NCBI RefSeq assembly: GCF_020099395.1
Contig: NZ_CP083590.1
Coordinates: 248,001-312,000, forward strand
Length of the DNA stretch: 64,000 bases
Direction: 5' to 3'
Source of the DNA: Streptomyces mobaraensis
GTDB taxonomy: Bacteria > Actinomycetota > Actinomycetes > Streptomycetales > Streptomycetaceae
Shown in pieces: positions 1-8,511 of the stretch. Position 1 is the stretch's first letter. Each line of letters begins with the position of its first letter. The notes below the pieces were generated by a model that was not told the origin of the DNA, ran no database searches, and saw only the letters and a list, made by a program, of their open reading frames with translations. Position numbers and translations under genes: made by a program.

Positions 1-177
1 AACGCCACGGTGGCCGAACTGGCGGCGGCGGCCGGGTGTGTGGACGCCGTGCTGTCCGCCGGCCGGCTGCGCCCCCGGGAGGTGGTCGGGCTGCCGTTGA
101 GCGCGACCGCCGAGGCGCACCGGATGCTGGAGTCGGGCCGGCTGCGCGGCCGCCGGGTGGTGCTGGACGTCCGGTGA
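1..177 (+). CDS. Zinc-binding dehydrogenase/quinone oxidoreductase, C-terminal fragment
   Basis: The window opens inside this gene; 58 codons remain before the TGA. The tail reads ...DAVLSAGRLRPREVVGLPLS followed by ...AHRMLESGRLRGRRVVLDV. This matches the end of medium-chain dehydrogenase/quinone oxidoreductases, where a Gly-Arg-Leu-x-Pro stretch and an Ala-His-x-x-Leu-Glu-Ser-Gly segment precede the last beta strand. The catalytic and nucleotide-binding parts lie outside the window, so substrate and subfamily cannot be told. It converges on the ADIC synthase gene, and nothing shows whether it belongs to the neighbouring pathway. Confidence 0.55.
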   Translation, partial: NATVAELAAAAGCVDAVLSAGRLRPREVVGLPLSATAEAHRMLESGRLRGRRVVLDVR

Positions 178-199
178 GGCACGGTCGCGGCTGTCCCAG

Positions 200-251
200 G
201 GTGAGCGGCCCTCTCACGGTGAGCGGCCGTTCATGGTAAGCGGCCGTCTCA
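200..251. repeat. Three 17-18 bp direct repeats between convergent genes
   Basis: The core GGTGAGCGGCC begins at 200 and 218 and recurs as GGTAAGCGGCC at 235. The array fills the gap between two converging stops and touches the ADIC synthase stop codon. No strong hairpin is evident. Function unknown. Confidence 0.5.
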
Positions 252-2153
252 GGGACGGACTGTGTGCCGCGGTGCCTCGAACAGGCCGGTGAGCAGCGGC
301 CGGAGGACGCGCAGGCCGCCCGGGGTGAGGACGGACTCGGCGTGGAACTGCACGCCGGCGAAGTGCGGGCCGCGCAGGGCGTGCACCTCGCCGGTGACGG
401 GGTCCCGGCAGACGTCCACCCGCCCGGTGCCTGGCAGGTCCAGCCGGCCGGCGGGGCTGTGGAGCGCGTAGCTGTTGTAGAAGCCGACGTGCTCGCGGCG
501 GCCGAAGAGGTCGATCTCCTTCCTTACGCCCTGGTGGGGCGCGGGGCGGCGGCGCGGGACGAGTCCCAGCCGGTGGCCGAGGATCTGGTGGCTGAGGCAG
601 ACGGCCAGGAAGGGCCGGCGGGTGGCGAGGAGGCGGCCGGTCAGGTGGTGCAGGCGGGCGATCCGGGCGTCGGCGAGGTCGCGGGGGTCGCCGGGGCCGG
701 GCCCGGTGACGACGAGGTCGTGGCCGGTGACATCGGAGAGGGGGCCGGGGCGGTCGTGGCGGCGGACGGTCACCAGGGCGCCCTCGGCGCGCAGTTGGTG
801 CGCGATCATCGCGGTGAAGCCGTCCTCGGCGTCGATCACCAGGATCCGGCGGCCCGCCAGGAAGCCGCCGCCCCGAGGGACGGGGGCGGGTCTGTGGAGC
901 CAGAAGCGGGCGAGGCCGGCGTTCCGGGCGCGGAGGGCGGAGCGGACGGCGGGGTGCCGCGCCAGGGCGGTCGCGGCGCCGGGCGGCGGGGCGGCCAGCA
1001 GGCCGCGGGCCTTGGCCCGGGTCTCGGCGGCCTCGGCCGCCGGGTCGGAGTCGCGGACGACGGTGGCGCCCACGCCGATGGCCAGCCGGCCGCGGGGGTC
1101 GACGTCGGCGGTGCGGATGAGGATGGCGGAGTCCAGGGTGCGGCCGCCGTGGCCGTCGCGGCCGATGAGGGCGATCACCCCGCTGTAGTAGCCGCGGCCG
1201 TGGGGCTCGTGGCGGCTGATGACACGGGCGGCGCTCTCCAGCGGGCTGCCGGTGACGGTCGGGGCGAACAGGGTGGCGCGCAGGATGTCGCGGACGTCGC
1301 GGTCGGTGCGGCCCTCGATGAGGTACTCGGTGTGGGCGAGGCGGGCCATCTCCTTCAGGAAGGGGCCGCGCACCCGGATCCCGCGGTCGCAGACCGCCGC
1401 CATCATCTTCAGTTCCTCGTCGAGGACCATGAACAGCTCGTAGGTCTCCTTGGGGTCGGCGAGGAAGTCCAGGACGCCGGCGAGGGTGGGTCCGGTGCCG
1501 GGGTGGCGGTAGGTGCCGCTGATGGGGTTCATCACGGCGGTGCCGGCGCGCAGGGTGACGTGGCGTTCGGGGCTGGCGCCGACCAGGGTGCGTTCGGGTG
1601 TGTGGACGAGGAACGTCCAGTGAACGCCCGACTCGCGGACCAGCAGGCGGCGGAAGAAGGCGGTGGCGGCGGCCGGGGACCAGTCGGTGACGTCGGCGAG
1701 GAAGCGGCGTTTGAGGACGAAGTTGGCGCCGGCGCCGGCGGCGATCTCCTCGTCCACGAGGGTGCGGACGAGTCGCGCGTAGGCGTCGTCGTCGAGGTCG
1801 AAGTGTCCGTCCGTCAGGCGGAGGGGGGTGTCCGGGACGCGGGCGAGGAGGGTCCGGCGTCCGACGGCGGCCTGTTCGCGCACGGTGAGGGCGAGCAGGG
1901 GCGTGCCGTCGTCGGGGGCGGCCAGGCCGCGTTCGGCCAGCTGCCGGTAGGGCAGGACGGCGAGGACGTCGGCGCCGGCCGGGCCGTGGGCGGTGGCGGG
2001 CAGCGGGAGGTCGGCGACGCGCCCGGGGGTGGTGAGGGTGCCGGTCAGGACGTCGATCCGGTCGCCGCCGGCGGTCGCGGGGCGGTAGAGGAGGGCGAAG
2101 GGCGGCGGGTCGGGGGCCAGGACCCGGTCGAGGAGCGCGGCGCCGTCCGTCAT
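249..2153 (-). CDS. 2-Amino-2-deoxyisochorismate (ADIC) synthase, PhzE-type
   Basis: This 634-aa protein fuses a chorismate-binding (anthranilate synthase component I-like) domain, about residues 90-400, to a class I glutamine amidotransferase domain, about 430-625. Visible motifs are GSPLESAARVISR and GRGYYSGVIALIG in the synthase half. The amidotransferase half has GPGPGD, the nucleophile context AVCLSHQILG and the GVQFHAES His-Glu pair. PhzE, SgcD and relatives aminate chorismate to ADIC with glutamine-derived ammonia and do not eliminate pyruvate, as anthranilate synthase does. The ATG start overlaps the DAHP synthase stop by 4 bp (ATGA), so the two are translationally coupled and feed one pathway. 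Anthranilate synthase activity cannot be excluded from sequence, but the fused layout and motifs favour ADIC synthase. Confidence 0.87.
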   Translation of the reverse strand: MTDGAALLDRVLAPDPPPFALLYRPATAGGDRIDVLTGTLTTPGRVADLPLPATAHGPAGADVLAVLPYRQLAERGLAAPDDGTPLLALTVREQAAVGRRTLLARVPDTPLRLTDGHFDLDDDAYARLVRTLVDEEIAAGAGANFVLKRRFLADVTDWSPAAATAFFRRLLVRESGVHWTFLVHTPERTLVGASPERHVTLRAGTAVMNPISGTYRHPGTGPTLAGVLDFLADPKETYELFMVLDEELKMMAAVCDRGIRVRGPFLKEMARLAHTEYLIEGRTDRDVRDILRATLFAPTVTGSPLESAARVISRHEPHGRGYYSGVIALIGRDGHGGRTLDSAILIRTADVDPRGRLAIGVGATVVRDSDPAAEAAETRAKARGLLAAPPPGAATALARHPAVRSALRARNAGLARFWLHRPAPVPRGGGFLAGRRILVIDAEDGFTAMIAHQLRAEGALVTVRRHDRPGPLSDVTGHDLVVTGPGPGDPRDLADARIARLHHLTGRLLATRRPFLAVCLSHQILGHRLGLVPRRRPAPHQGVRKEIDLFGRREHVGFYNSYALHSPAGRLDLPGTGRVDVCRDPVTGEVHALRGPHFAGVQFHAESVLTPGGLRVLRPLLTGLFEAPRHTVRP

Positions 2154-3400
2154 GACGGCCGCCCTTCCGCCGCCGGGTGTGCCGGTGCCGCTCCCGGCGT
2201 CCGCGCCGGCGGGACGGGCCCTGCCGGTTCGCCCCAGGCGGTCAGGACCTCCAGGGCCTGTTCCGGGGTGAGCCGGGGGTCGCAGAAGGTGGTGGAGATC
2301 TCGCCGGCGCGGTCGGCCTCGCGCGCGTCGTGGACGCACTCGGTGACGCGGTCGGGGGTGGTCTCCAGGTGGACGCCGCCCGGGAAGGCGCCGGCGTCGG
2401 CCAGCACGGCCCGGAAGGCGCGGATCTCGCGCTGGAGCGTGCGGACGTACCGGGTCTTGCGGCCTCGTGGGGTGATCACGGTGTTGCCGTGCATGGGGTC
2501 GGTGAGCCAGACGACCGGGTGGCCGGCGGCGCGGACCGCGCGGACCAGGGCGGGCAGCCGCCCGGCCACGGCGTCCGCGCCCATCCGTACGATGAGCGTC
2601 AGCCGACCGGGCCGACGCTCGGGGTCCAACGCCCGGCAGACCGCCAGGAGTTCTCCGGTGCCGACGTCCGGCCCGATCTTGACCGCCACCGGGTTGGCCA
2701 CCTCGGCCAGCAGCCGTACGTGCGCGCCGTCCGCCTGCCGGGTGCGCTCGCCGATCCACGGCCAGTGCGTCGAGGACAGCAGCAGACCGCCGTCGGCGGT
2801 CCGGCGCAGTAAGGGCAGTTCGTAGTCGAGCAGCAGCGCCTCGTGGCTGGTGAACACCGGCTGTTCGATCCTGGTGGGGTCGTCCCGGCCGGGGTGGCCG
2901 AGGTGGCTCGTGATGTCGACGGCCGCCATGTAGGCGGTGACCAGGCGCAGGGGGTCGGGGCGGCGCTCCTCGGGAGTCGGGGCCGGGCCGTTGACGATGT
3001 GGCCGCGGTAGACGGGCAGGACGCGGCCGCCGACGCGTTCGGTGGGCCGGGAGCGCGGCTTGGCGAACTGGCCGGCGATCCGGCCCACGCGCAGGACCGG
3101 CCGGCCGCCGGCGAGCTTCACGGCTCCGGCGAGCAGGTCGAGGACGGCGGTCTTGCGGGCCACGTGGGCGGCCGTGCACTCGTCGGGGTTCTCGGCGCAG
3201 TCGCCGGCCTGGACCACCTCGGCCTCGCCGGCCGCGACGCGGGCCAGATGGGCGTAGAGGGTGCGCACGCCGTCCTCGGCGACCAGCCCCGGCCGTCCGG
3301 CCAGGGTCTCGCGGACCCGCCGGACCTGCTCGGGGTCGTCCCAGCACGGCTGCTGGCGGGCGGTCTCCAGGGGCAGGGAGAGCAGTGGTTCACCGGTCAC
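2150..3400 (-). CDS. Class II 3-deoxy-D-arabino-heptulosonate 7-phosphate (DAHP) synthase
   Basis: This 416-aa plant-type DAHP synthase condenses phosphoenolpyruvate and erythrose 4-phosphate, the first step of the shikimate route. Diagnostic stretches are VVQAGDCAE near the N-terminus, FAKPRS, WLTDPMHGNT and ETTPDRVTEC. I chose the GTG at 3398-3400, preceded by CGGAG about 5 nt upstream, because PhzC-like proteins begin only a few residues before a segment like LPLETARQQPCW. An in-frame GTG at 3496 would add 32 unlikely residues. Coupled to an ADIC synthase, this is a pathway-dedicated copy that raises chorismate supply, as PhzC does in phenazine clusters. Confidence 0.88.
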   Translation of the reverse strand: MTGEPLLSLPLETARQQPCWDDPEQVRRVRETLAGRPGLVAEDGVRTLYAHLARVAAGEAEVVQAGDCAENPDECTAAHVARKTAVLDLLAGAVKLAGGRPVLRVGRIAGQFAKPRSRPTERVGGRVLPVYRGHIVNGPAPTPEERRPDPLRLVTAYMAAVDITSHLGHPGRDDPTRIEQPVFTSHEALLLDYELPLLRRTADGGLLLSSTHWPWIGERTRQADGAHVRLLAEVANPVAVKIGPDVGTGELLAVCRALDPERRPGRLTLIVRMGADAVAGRLPALVRAVRAAGHPVVWLTDPMHGNTVITPRGRKTRYVRTLQREIRAFRAVLADAGAFPGGVHLETTPDRVTECVHDAREADRAGEISTTFCDPRLTPEQALEVLTAWGEPAGPVPPARTPGAAPAHPAAEGRPS

Positions 3401-3534
3401 GCCGGCTCCGTCGGTCGGGCCGGCCGGGTCGTGGGCGGCGTGGCGGGTGGAGTGAAGGATGCACCTCTCCAGCCTGGACCGGCCGTGGGGGCGCACCCAG
3501 CGGCGGCGGGACCGGTTCGTCAGGTCGGACGGAG

Positions 3535-3542
3535 TCTGTCAG
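3535..3542 (-). promoter_or_regulatory. TGACAGA-type promoter element upstream of DAHP synthase
   Basis: TCTGTCAG on the plus strand reads CTGACAGA on the coding strand of the DAHPS/ADIC operon, about 135 bp before the chosen start. The same octamer or a one-base variant recurs at 5921, 5957, 8414 and 13742, in other promoter regions of this locus. It may be a -35-like element or a shared operator. No clear -10 follows. Confidence 0.4.
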
Positions 3543-3703
3543 CTGCCGGTCGGCGCGGGATCGCCTGCCGCGGGCGGCGGGACCGCGCCGGGCGGTGGCT
3601 CGGACCGGCGGCGCGCCCGGGCCGGCCGCGTGCCCGGACCGGCGGGCGGTCCGGCCGACCGCCGGGAGGTCCGGCCAGCCGACGGGCACTCCGGCCGGCC
3701 GGC

Positions 3704-4110
3704 GGGCGACACACCCGGAACAGCGGCGACGCGTTCGCACCGACCGGTTCCGCCCGACCAGCCGGCGGGTGGTCCGTCCAACCGGCGGGCGGTTCGTCCG
3801 AGCCGACGGGCAGTCCGTCCCACCGGCGGGCGACACATCCGGAACGCCGGCGATCGCGTTCGCACCGACCGGCGGTTGCGACCGGCCAGCCGGCGGGCAG
3901 TCCGTCCGAGCCGACGGGCGACACATCCGGGCCGACGGCGACGCGTTCGGGCCGACCGGCGGTTCCGTCCGGCAGACCGGCGGACGGTCCGTCCGGCGGG
4001 CGACACATCCAGGCCAGCGGCGACGCATTCGGACCGACCGGCGCTTCCGTCCGGCAGACCGGCGGACGGTCCGTCCGGCCTACCGGCGGTTCCGTCCGGC
4101 AGACGGTCCG
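3704..4110. repeat. Degenerate tandem repeats in the leader of the DAHPS/ADIC operon
   Basis: About 860 bp (3401-4257) separate DAHP synthase from the glyoxalase gene, and I see no credible gene there. The core GGGCGACACA(T/C)CC starts at 3704, 3828, 3916 and 3998, giving units of 124, 88 and 82 bp. Each unit goes on into GCGGCGACGCGTTCGxACCGA-like and CGGCGGACGGTCCGTCC-like sequence. Short ORFs cross it in several frames, but their Arg/Pro/Ser-rich products only mirror the repeats. It may be a recombination-prone minisatellite or a long leader. Confidence 0.7.
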
Positions 4111-4257
4111 TCCAAGCCGGCCCGGCGGGCGAAGCATCCGGACCGGCCGGCGGCGCCGACCCGCCCGGCGGAGGACACCCGACGGCAGCGCGCCCCCATC
4201 CCGGCATCCCAACGTGCGCAACCTGCGCAAACCACACCGGGAGTTCAGCCACCGAGG

Positions 4258-5034
4258 TCAGCCCCTCGCGGCCTCCGCCGCCCGGAACCGGTTCCCCAGT
4301 GGGTCGGCCGCCAGGGCGGTCGCCCCCCGCGCGGTGGCGGAGGGCCCGGCGAGGACGGACCCGCCCAGCTCGGTGACGCGGGTGAGCACGCCGTCCAGCG
4401 CGGCGACGCCGAACGTGACCTCCCAGCGCGCCGGTTCGGGCTCCCTGGACGTGCCCTCGGCCGGTCCCGCGCCGGCCACGGCACGGCCGTCGGGGTCGAG
4501 GAGCGTGCGGTGGCCGCCGTCGCCGTCCCGGGTCCAGGGGCGGCCGAAGACCGCGGTGTGGAAGGCGGTGGCGGCGGCCGGGTCCGGGGTGACGCACTGG
4601 TGCCACACGGCCGTCCCGGGCACACCGCTGATCCGGGCCCCGAAGTAGTCGCCTTCCTGCCAGATGCCGAAGGCCGCGCCGGTGGGGTCGGCGGCGACGG
4701 CGAACCGGCCGTGCGAGCCGATCACTTGGACGGGCACCGGCAGGGTGCCGCCGTGTCCGGTGACCCGTCGGGCGGCGGCGTCGGCGTCGCGGGCGGCGAG
4801 GCAGACCAGCCAGCCGTCGGGGTTGCCGGGGGCGGCGGTGCGGCGGGGGCCGATGTCGGCGACCGGCCGGCCGTCGAGGGCGGCGGTGAGGTAATGGTCG
4901 AACTCCGCGCCCTGGTCGTGGAGTTCCCAGCCGAACAGCCCCTGGTAGAACCCGGCGGTCCCGACGGGGTCGTCGACGCGGATCTCCACCCAGCACGGCG
5001 TGCCGTGCGGCCAGGGCGTGTCGCGCGGTGTCAT
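4258..5034 (-). CDS. VOC (glyoxalase/bleomycin-resistance/dioxygenase) family protein, two modules
   Basis: This 258-aa protein has two tandem vicinal-oxygen-chelate modules. The first opens TPCWVEIRVDDPVGTAGFYQ, the second opens near VWHQCVTPDPAAATAFHTAV, and each has a GDxxG/DPxGAxF-type tail (DPTGAAFGIW, DPLGNRFRAA). A GAGGAG ribosome-binding site precedes the ATG at 5034. Two-module VOC proteins in antibiotic clusters often act as drug-binding resistance proteins or small-molecule oxygenases or isomerases. A complete metal triad is not obvious, so binding or resistance is as likely as catalysis. The flavoprotein gene lies 67 bp upstream in the same direction, and the pair probably form one unit. 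Confidence 0.75.
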   Translation of the reverse strand: MTPRDTPWPHGTPCWVEIRVDDPVGTAGFYQGLFGWELHDQGAEFDHYLTAALDGRPVADIGPRRTAAPGNPDGWLVCLAARDADAAARRVTGHGGTLPVPVQVIGSHGRFAVAADPTGAAFGIWQEGDYFGARISGVPGTAVWHQCVTPDPAAATAFHTAVFGRPWTRDGDGGHRTLLDPDGRAVAGAGPAEGTSREPEPARWEVTFGVAALDGVLTRVTELGGSVLAGPSATARGATALAADPLGNRFRAAEAARG

Positions 5035-5101
5035 GACGGCTCCTCGTGGTCCTGTCTTGTCCCGTCCCGTTCCATCCGCGCCGGGCGCGTCAGGGCGGCG
5101 A

Positions 5102-5776
5102 TCAGGTTCGGATGTCGAGGCCGAAGGTGCGGAGGCGTTCGTCGCTGACCATGGTGATGCGCGGTTCCGGTTCCAGGCCGCGGCGCAGGGCCCGGGCGAT
5201 CTGGAGGGTGCGCAGGGTCTGGTACTCGATGGCGCCGAGGTTGTCGTCGGTGACGTTGCGCGGCTCGTGGCGGGAGATGGTGCCGGTGCCGTAGGGGGCG
5301 CCGTTTCCGGGGCGGTGGAGGACGGCGGCGGCCGAGCCGTTGGGCACGATGACGGCGCCCCAGTGGCAGATCGCGTTGTGCAGGGCGAGGATGGCCGCCT
5401 GCTGGCCGGCGTGCGGCATGGATCCGGAGGCGAAGGCGGAGACGGCCTTGTCCATCAGCCGGCCGGGGATGGCGACGGGCCCGGTGTGGTCGATGAAGTG
5501 GAGGATCTGCGGGGCGGGCAGGCCGTAGTGGACCGGGGTGCCGATCATGATGGCGTCGGCCCAGAGGAGGTCGTCGAGGCTCGCCTCGGGGACGTCGGCG
5601 GTGGCCTCGCTCAGCTCCTCATAGGCCCTCTTGTCGAGGATCATGGGGTCGGGGAGTTCGGCGACCTTGCGGACGCGTACCTCGGCGTCCGCCGAGGCCG
5701 CGGTCTCCGCGGCCTTTTCGACGAGTTGGTAGGTGTTCCCGCTGCGGGAGTGGAAGAGGATGGTGATGGTGGTCAA
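5102..5776 (-). CDS. WrbA/flavodoxin-like NAD(P)H:quinone oxidoreductase
   Basis: This is a 224-aa flavodoxin-fold protein. The N-terminal TILFHSRSGNTYQLVEKA is the FMN phosphate-binding loop. A middle segment WADAIMIGTPVHYG and a later FASGSMPHAGQQ fit the isoalloxazine-contacting loops of WrbA-type quinone reductases. I chose a TTG start at 5776 because GAGGAG lies about 7 nt upstream and residues before it do not fit the family. Such enzymes reduce quinones by two electrons, which would suit an aminophenol or quinone intermediate in this locus. Substrate and role are inferred from context only. Confidence 0.8.
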   Translation of the reverse strand: MTTITILFHSRSGNTYQLVEKAAETAASADAEVRVRKVAELPDPMILDKRAYEELSEATADVPEASLDDLLWADAIMIGTPVHYGLPAPQILHFIDHTGPVAIPGRLMDKAVSAFASGSMPHAGQQAAILALHNAICHWGAVIVPNGSAAAVLHRPGNGAPYGTGTISRHEPRNVTDDNLGAIEYQTLRTLQIARALRRGLEPEPRITMVSDERLRTFGLDIRT

Positions 5777-5920
5777 GAGGTTCGCTCCTCGTGGACCGGT
5801 GCCATGACGGGACGGCGGTGTGGGGCCGCCCGGAGGGACCCCGGTGGGAGCGGGCCGCGGACGGCGCGGAATCCATCGTGCCGCCCGGGCGGTGCCGCCG
5901 CCCACCGCCCGGCCGTCCGA

Positions 5921-5964
5921 TCTGTCAGGTCGGCGAACGGCCGCCGTGGCGCGGAGCTGACAGA
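5921..5964. promoter_or_regulatory. Divergent promoter region with inverted TCTGTCAG/CTGACAGA pair
   Basis: TCTGTCAG (5921-5928) and its exact reverse complement CTGACAGA (5957-5964) face each other in the 241-bp gap between the flavoprotein (minus) and the NTF2-like gene (plus). The plus-strand copy lies about 55 bp before the ATG at 6018, a sensible -35 or activator position. Confidence 0.45.
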
Positions 5965-6017
5965 CATCACGGCCGGCCGCTGTCCCGCGCCGGCCGGGCG
6001 CTGCTGTACTCGGGGGC

Positions 6018-6419
6018 ATGACCGGTCCTCAGGCTCAGGACGACGCCCGTCTCCCCGTCTCCGCGGCCGATCTGCCGCGGGTGTTCGCGGCGGCCTTCAA
6101 CGCGCGGGACACCGCGTTGCTCGACGCGCTGTTCGAGCCGGAGGCCCTGCATGTGCGCCGGCCCGGGGAGGCGGTGGCCGGCGCGCGGCGGCGCGCCGCG
6201 CTGCCGGACGTGGTGCGCCGGCGGATCCCGATCAGCGTCACGCTGCGGCAGGTGTACGTGGTCGGCGACACCGCCCTGCTGATCAACGACTATGTGCACG
6301 ACGGGACGGGCCCGGACGGCGGGCACGTCCACGTCGAGGGCACGGCCACCGACGTGGCGCGGCGGGGTCCGGACGGGCGCTGGCGGTATCTGATCTCGAA
6401 CCCGTCGGGTACGGACTGA
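6018..6419 (+). CDS. SnoaL/NTF2-like small protein
   Basis: This 133-aa protein fits the cone-shaped NTF2/SnoaL fold. It has an N-terminal helix FAAAFNARDTALLDALFEPEA, then a beta-rich core with VVGDTALLINDYVHDG and a terminal strand GRWRYLISNPSG. In specialised metabolism such proteins act as small cyclases, hydroxylases or isomerases; others are stress proteins of unknown role. No catalytic residues are certain from sequence. It is transcribed alone, divergently from the flavoprotein, and converges on the N-acetyltransferase gene with 27 bp between stops. Confidence 0.72.
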   Translation: MTGPQAQDDARLPVSAADLPRVFAAAFNARDTALLDALFEPEALHVRRPGEAVAGARRRAALPDVVRRRIPISVTLRQVYVVGDTALLINDYVHDGTGPDGGHVHVEGTATDVARRGPDGRWRYLISNPSGTD

Positions 6420-6446
6420 CGGCCACCGCATCAGCGCCTCATCAGG

Positions 6447-7247
6447 TCAGTCGAAGGACATCGGGGCCGTGGTCGTCGGGGCGGCCTTCACGGGGAGCCG
6501 GTCCAGCTTGATGCCGAACCACTTCTCGTAGGTCTCCAGCAGCTCCCGGGCGTCGGTCACCTGCCGCTTCTCCCGCCGGTCCCCGTCGACCAGCGTGAAC
6601 CGGTCCTCCTTGAGGGTGACCCGCCCGGTCTCGGTCGGCATCGAGCAGAACAGGTTCTGGAGGAACGGGGAGTCGGGCGCGGTGCGGTACCACCACAGCG
6701 TCGGCCCGAAGTCGGCCACGGTGCACGGGATGTCGTACACGCGGTAGAGGGCGGTGCCGTCGAGGAGGACGTCGATGCCGCCGTCGTCGGCGCTCCGGAC
6801 GCGGTAGGTGCCGTGCGGGTCGGGCTGTTCGGCGTCGGTCTCCAGGGACAGCGGGTGCCGGCTGTTGCGGCCGAAGCCCACGTCGACGAGGAGGTCGTGG
6901 CCCTCGGCGCGCACCTTGAGGGTCAGGTGGCAAAGGGGCGGGGTGAGTTCGCCCTTGATCCAGACGCGGCCCGGCATGATCGAGACCGGGTAGCCGAGGC
7001 TCCGCAGCAGCAGGCCCAGCGCCGGGTTGACCTCGTAGCAGCCGCCGCCGCGGCGCCGGCCGACGATCTTGTCGACGACCCGTTCGTCCATGTGGATGTC
7101 CTCGCCCAGGTGGTAGCCGAGGTTCTCGAACGGTACCGAGAGCAGGTGGCGTTCCTGGAGCCGGCGCAGGGCGTCCAGGGTGGCGCCGGCCGGGCGCGGG
7201 GCGGAAATGCGGTCCAGGTACGCGGTCACCGCGGTGTCATCGAGCAC
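6447..7247 (-). CDS. Arylamine N-acetyltransferase (NAT) family acyl/amide transferase
   Basis: This 266-aa protein has the complete NAT catalytic triad: the nucleophilic Cys in RRGGGCYEVN, the His in PLCHLTLKV and the Asp in LLVDVGFG. NATs move acetyl or larger acyl groups from CoA to arylamines. In antibiotic clusters, RifF-like members form aryl amides from carrier-bound acyl chains. The start is GTG at 7247, and it overlaps the upstream amidohydrolase gene by 11 bp, so the two are coupled. Next to an ADIC synthase, the natural substrate could be an aminobenzoate-type intermediate; this is inference. Confidence 0.88.
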   Translation of the reverse strand: MLDDTAVTAYLDRISAPRPAGATLDALRRLQERHLLSVPFENLGYHLGEDIHMDERVVDKIVGRRRGGGCYEVNPALGLLLRSLGYPVSIMPGRVWIKGELTPPLCHLTLKVRAEGHDLLVDVGFGRNSRHPLSLETDAEQPDPHGTYRVRSADDGGIDVLLDGTALYRVYDIPCTVADFGPTLWWYRTAPDSPFLQNLFCSMPTETGRVTLKEDRFTLVDGDRREKRQVTDARELLETYEKWFGIKLDRLPVKAAPTTTAPMSFD

Positions 7248-8328
7248 GCTGACGGTCCCCTTTCTGGTCTGCTGTCCGGTCGTCGGGGCGGGCGCCGGCG
7301 GGGTGCGCCGGGCGGGCGCCGGTCCCTTGCGCCGCGGCCGTCTCCCCGGCCAGGCGCGGGAAGAGGGCGGCGGCGTTGCCGTGTTCGAGCAGCGCCAGTT
7401 CCTCGGCGCCGAGGCCGCCGTGTTCCACGATGTGGCGGCCGTTGCCCTCGCCGAAGGACGCGGGCATGAACGGGAAGTCGGTGCCGACCAGCATCCGGTC
7501 GGGGCGCGCGAAGGCGCGTACCGCCGGGAAGGCGTGCCGGTCGCCGACCATGGCGGTGTCCACGTAGAGGCTCCGGAGCAGGCCGATCGGGTCGGCGGGC
7601 AGCCGCTGCCCGAGGTCGGCGCTGACGAGGGGCCCGAGGGTGAGCCGGGTGGCGTGGTAGGCGAGGCCCCCGCCGCCGTGGGAGAGGATGATCCGCAGGC
7701 CGGGATGGCGTTCCGGGGTGCGGTGGTAGAGGAGCTGGGCGGCCAGCCGTACGGTCTCGAACGTGAACTCGCAGAGCGAGAGCGGGAGTCCGAAGGTGGG
7801 CTGTCCGCCGGCCGGGGGCACGGTCGGGTGGACGAAGAGGGGGGTGCCGCGCCGGGCGGCCTCGGCGTGAAAGGCGTCCAGGCGGGGGTCGCCGACGTAC
7901 GTACCGGCGTAGTGGGTGACGAGGGAGACGCCGTCGAGGCGCAGGACGTCCAGCGCGTACGCCAGTTCCGCGAGGGCGGCGTCGACGTCGGGCAGCGGCA
8001 GGACGGCGAAGGCGCCGAACCGGTCGGGGTGGGCGGCGACGAGGCCGGCGAGGTGTTCGTTGACGCGGCGGGCGAGCCGGGCGCCGGTGGCGGTGTCGAC
8101 GGCGGGGACACCCGGCCAGACGTTGAGGACGGCCGCGCGGACGCCCTGCCGGTCCATGGTCTCCAGGGCGGTGTCGACGGTCCAGGCCGGGCGGTCGACG
8201 CCCGGCAGGACGGTGGAGAAGCCGAGCCGCTCCAACTCCCGGGCGTACCAGGCGGGGAGGGTGTGGTGGTGGACGTCGACGGCGCCGGACCACGGTGTCC
8301 CGGCGGTGCGCGGCGCGCTCGTCCCCAT
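7237..8328 (-). CDS. Amidohydrolase family 2 protein (ACMSD-like)
   Basis: This 363-aa TIM-barrel amidohydrolase begins with the metal motif DVHHHTLP (His-x-His). It has the conserved LFVHP strand, a histidine in IILSHGGGGL and an Asp in MLVGTDFPF, which match the metal ligands and general base of the aminocarboxymuconate-semialdehyde decarboxylase group. GGAGG precedes the ATG at 8328. Family members decarboxylate or hydrolyse aromatic-derived acids. A distinct amidohydrolase is known to close the benzoxazole ring from 3-hydroxyanthranilate esters in nataxazole/A33853-type pathways. The coupled NAT, the acyl ligase and the ADIC synthase nearby make that role worth considering, but it is not shown. 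Confidence 0.83.
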   Translation of the reverse strand: MGTSAPRTAGTPWSGAVDVHHHTLPAWYARELERLGFSTVLPGVDRPAWTVDTALETMDRQGVRAAVLNVWPGVPAVDTATGARLARRVNEHLAGLVAAHPDRFGAFAVLPLPDVDAALAELAYALDVLRLDGVSLVTHYAGTYVGDPRLDAFHAEAARRGTPLFVHPTVPPAGGQPTFGLPLSLCEFTFETVRLAAQLLYHRTPERHPGLRIILSHGGGGLAYHATRLTLGPLVSADLGQRLPADPIGLLRSLYVDTAMVGDRHAFPAVRAFARPDRMLVGTDFPFMPASFGEGNGRHIVEHGGLGAEELALLEHGNAAALFPRLAGETAAAQGTGARPAHPAGARPDDRTADQKGDRQRAR

Positions 8329-8413
8329 GGCGGTTCCTCCGCTTCGACGGCTCGGCACGTCGCAGCGACCGTACGGTCCGCCGCAGCGGGCCGTCGACGG
8401 CGGGCGGCGGATA

Positions 8414-8459
8414 TCTGTCACCTCCCGCCTGACCCGGGCCCGGCGGATACCTGACGAAT
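8414..8459. promoter_or_regulatory. Divergent promoter region with TCTGTCAC and TGACGAAT elements
   Basis: TCTGTCAC (8414-8421) lies about 90 bp before the amidohydrolase start on the minus strand. Facing it, CTGACGAAT near 8451-8459 lies about 55 bp before the SRPBCC start. The layout mirrors the divergent region at 5921-5964. Confidence 0.38.
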
Positions 8460-8511
8460 CCCCGGCCGGGTGCGTTGCCGCGGGCGCCCGGCCGCCCCGA
8501 CGCTGGCTCGT

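Noticed and set aside
264..2825. Long plus-strand open frame (853 codons) opposite the ADIC and DAHP synthase genes
   Set aside because: It is the antisense shadow of two strongly supported genes; the Gly/Ala/Glu-rich product has no domain and no ribosome-binding site.
3520..4230. Several overlapping minus-strand open frames in the repeat region
   Set aside because: Their Arg/Pro/Ser-rich products mirror the DNA repeats in every frame. High GC content makes stop codons rare there.
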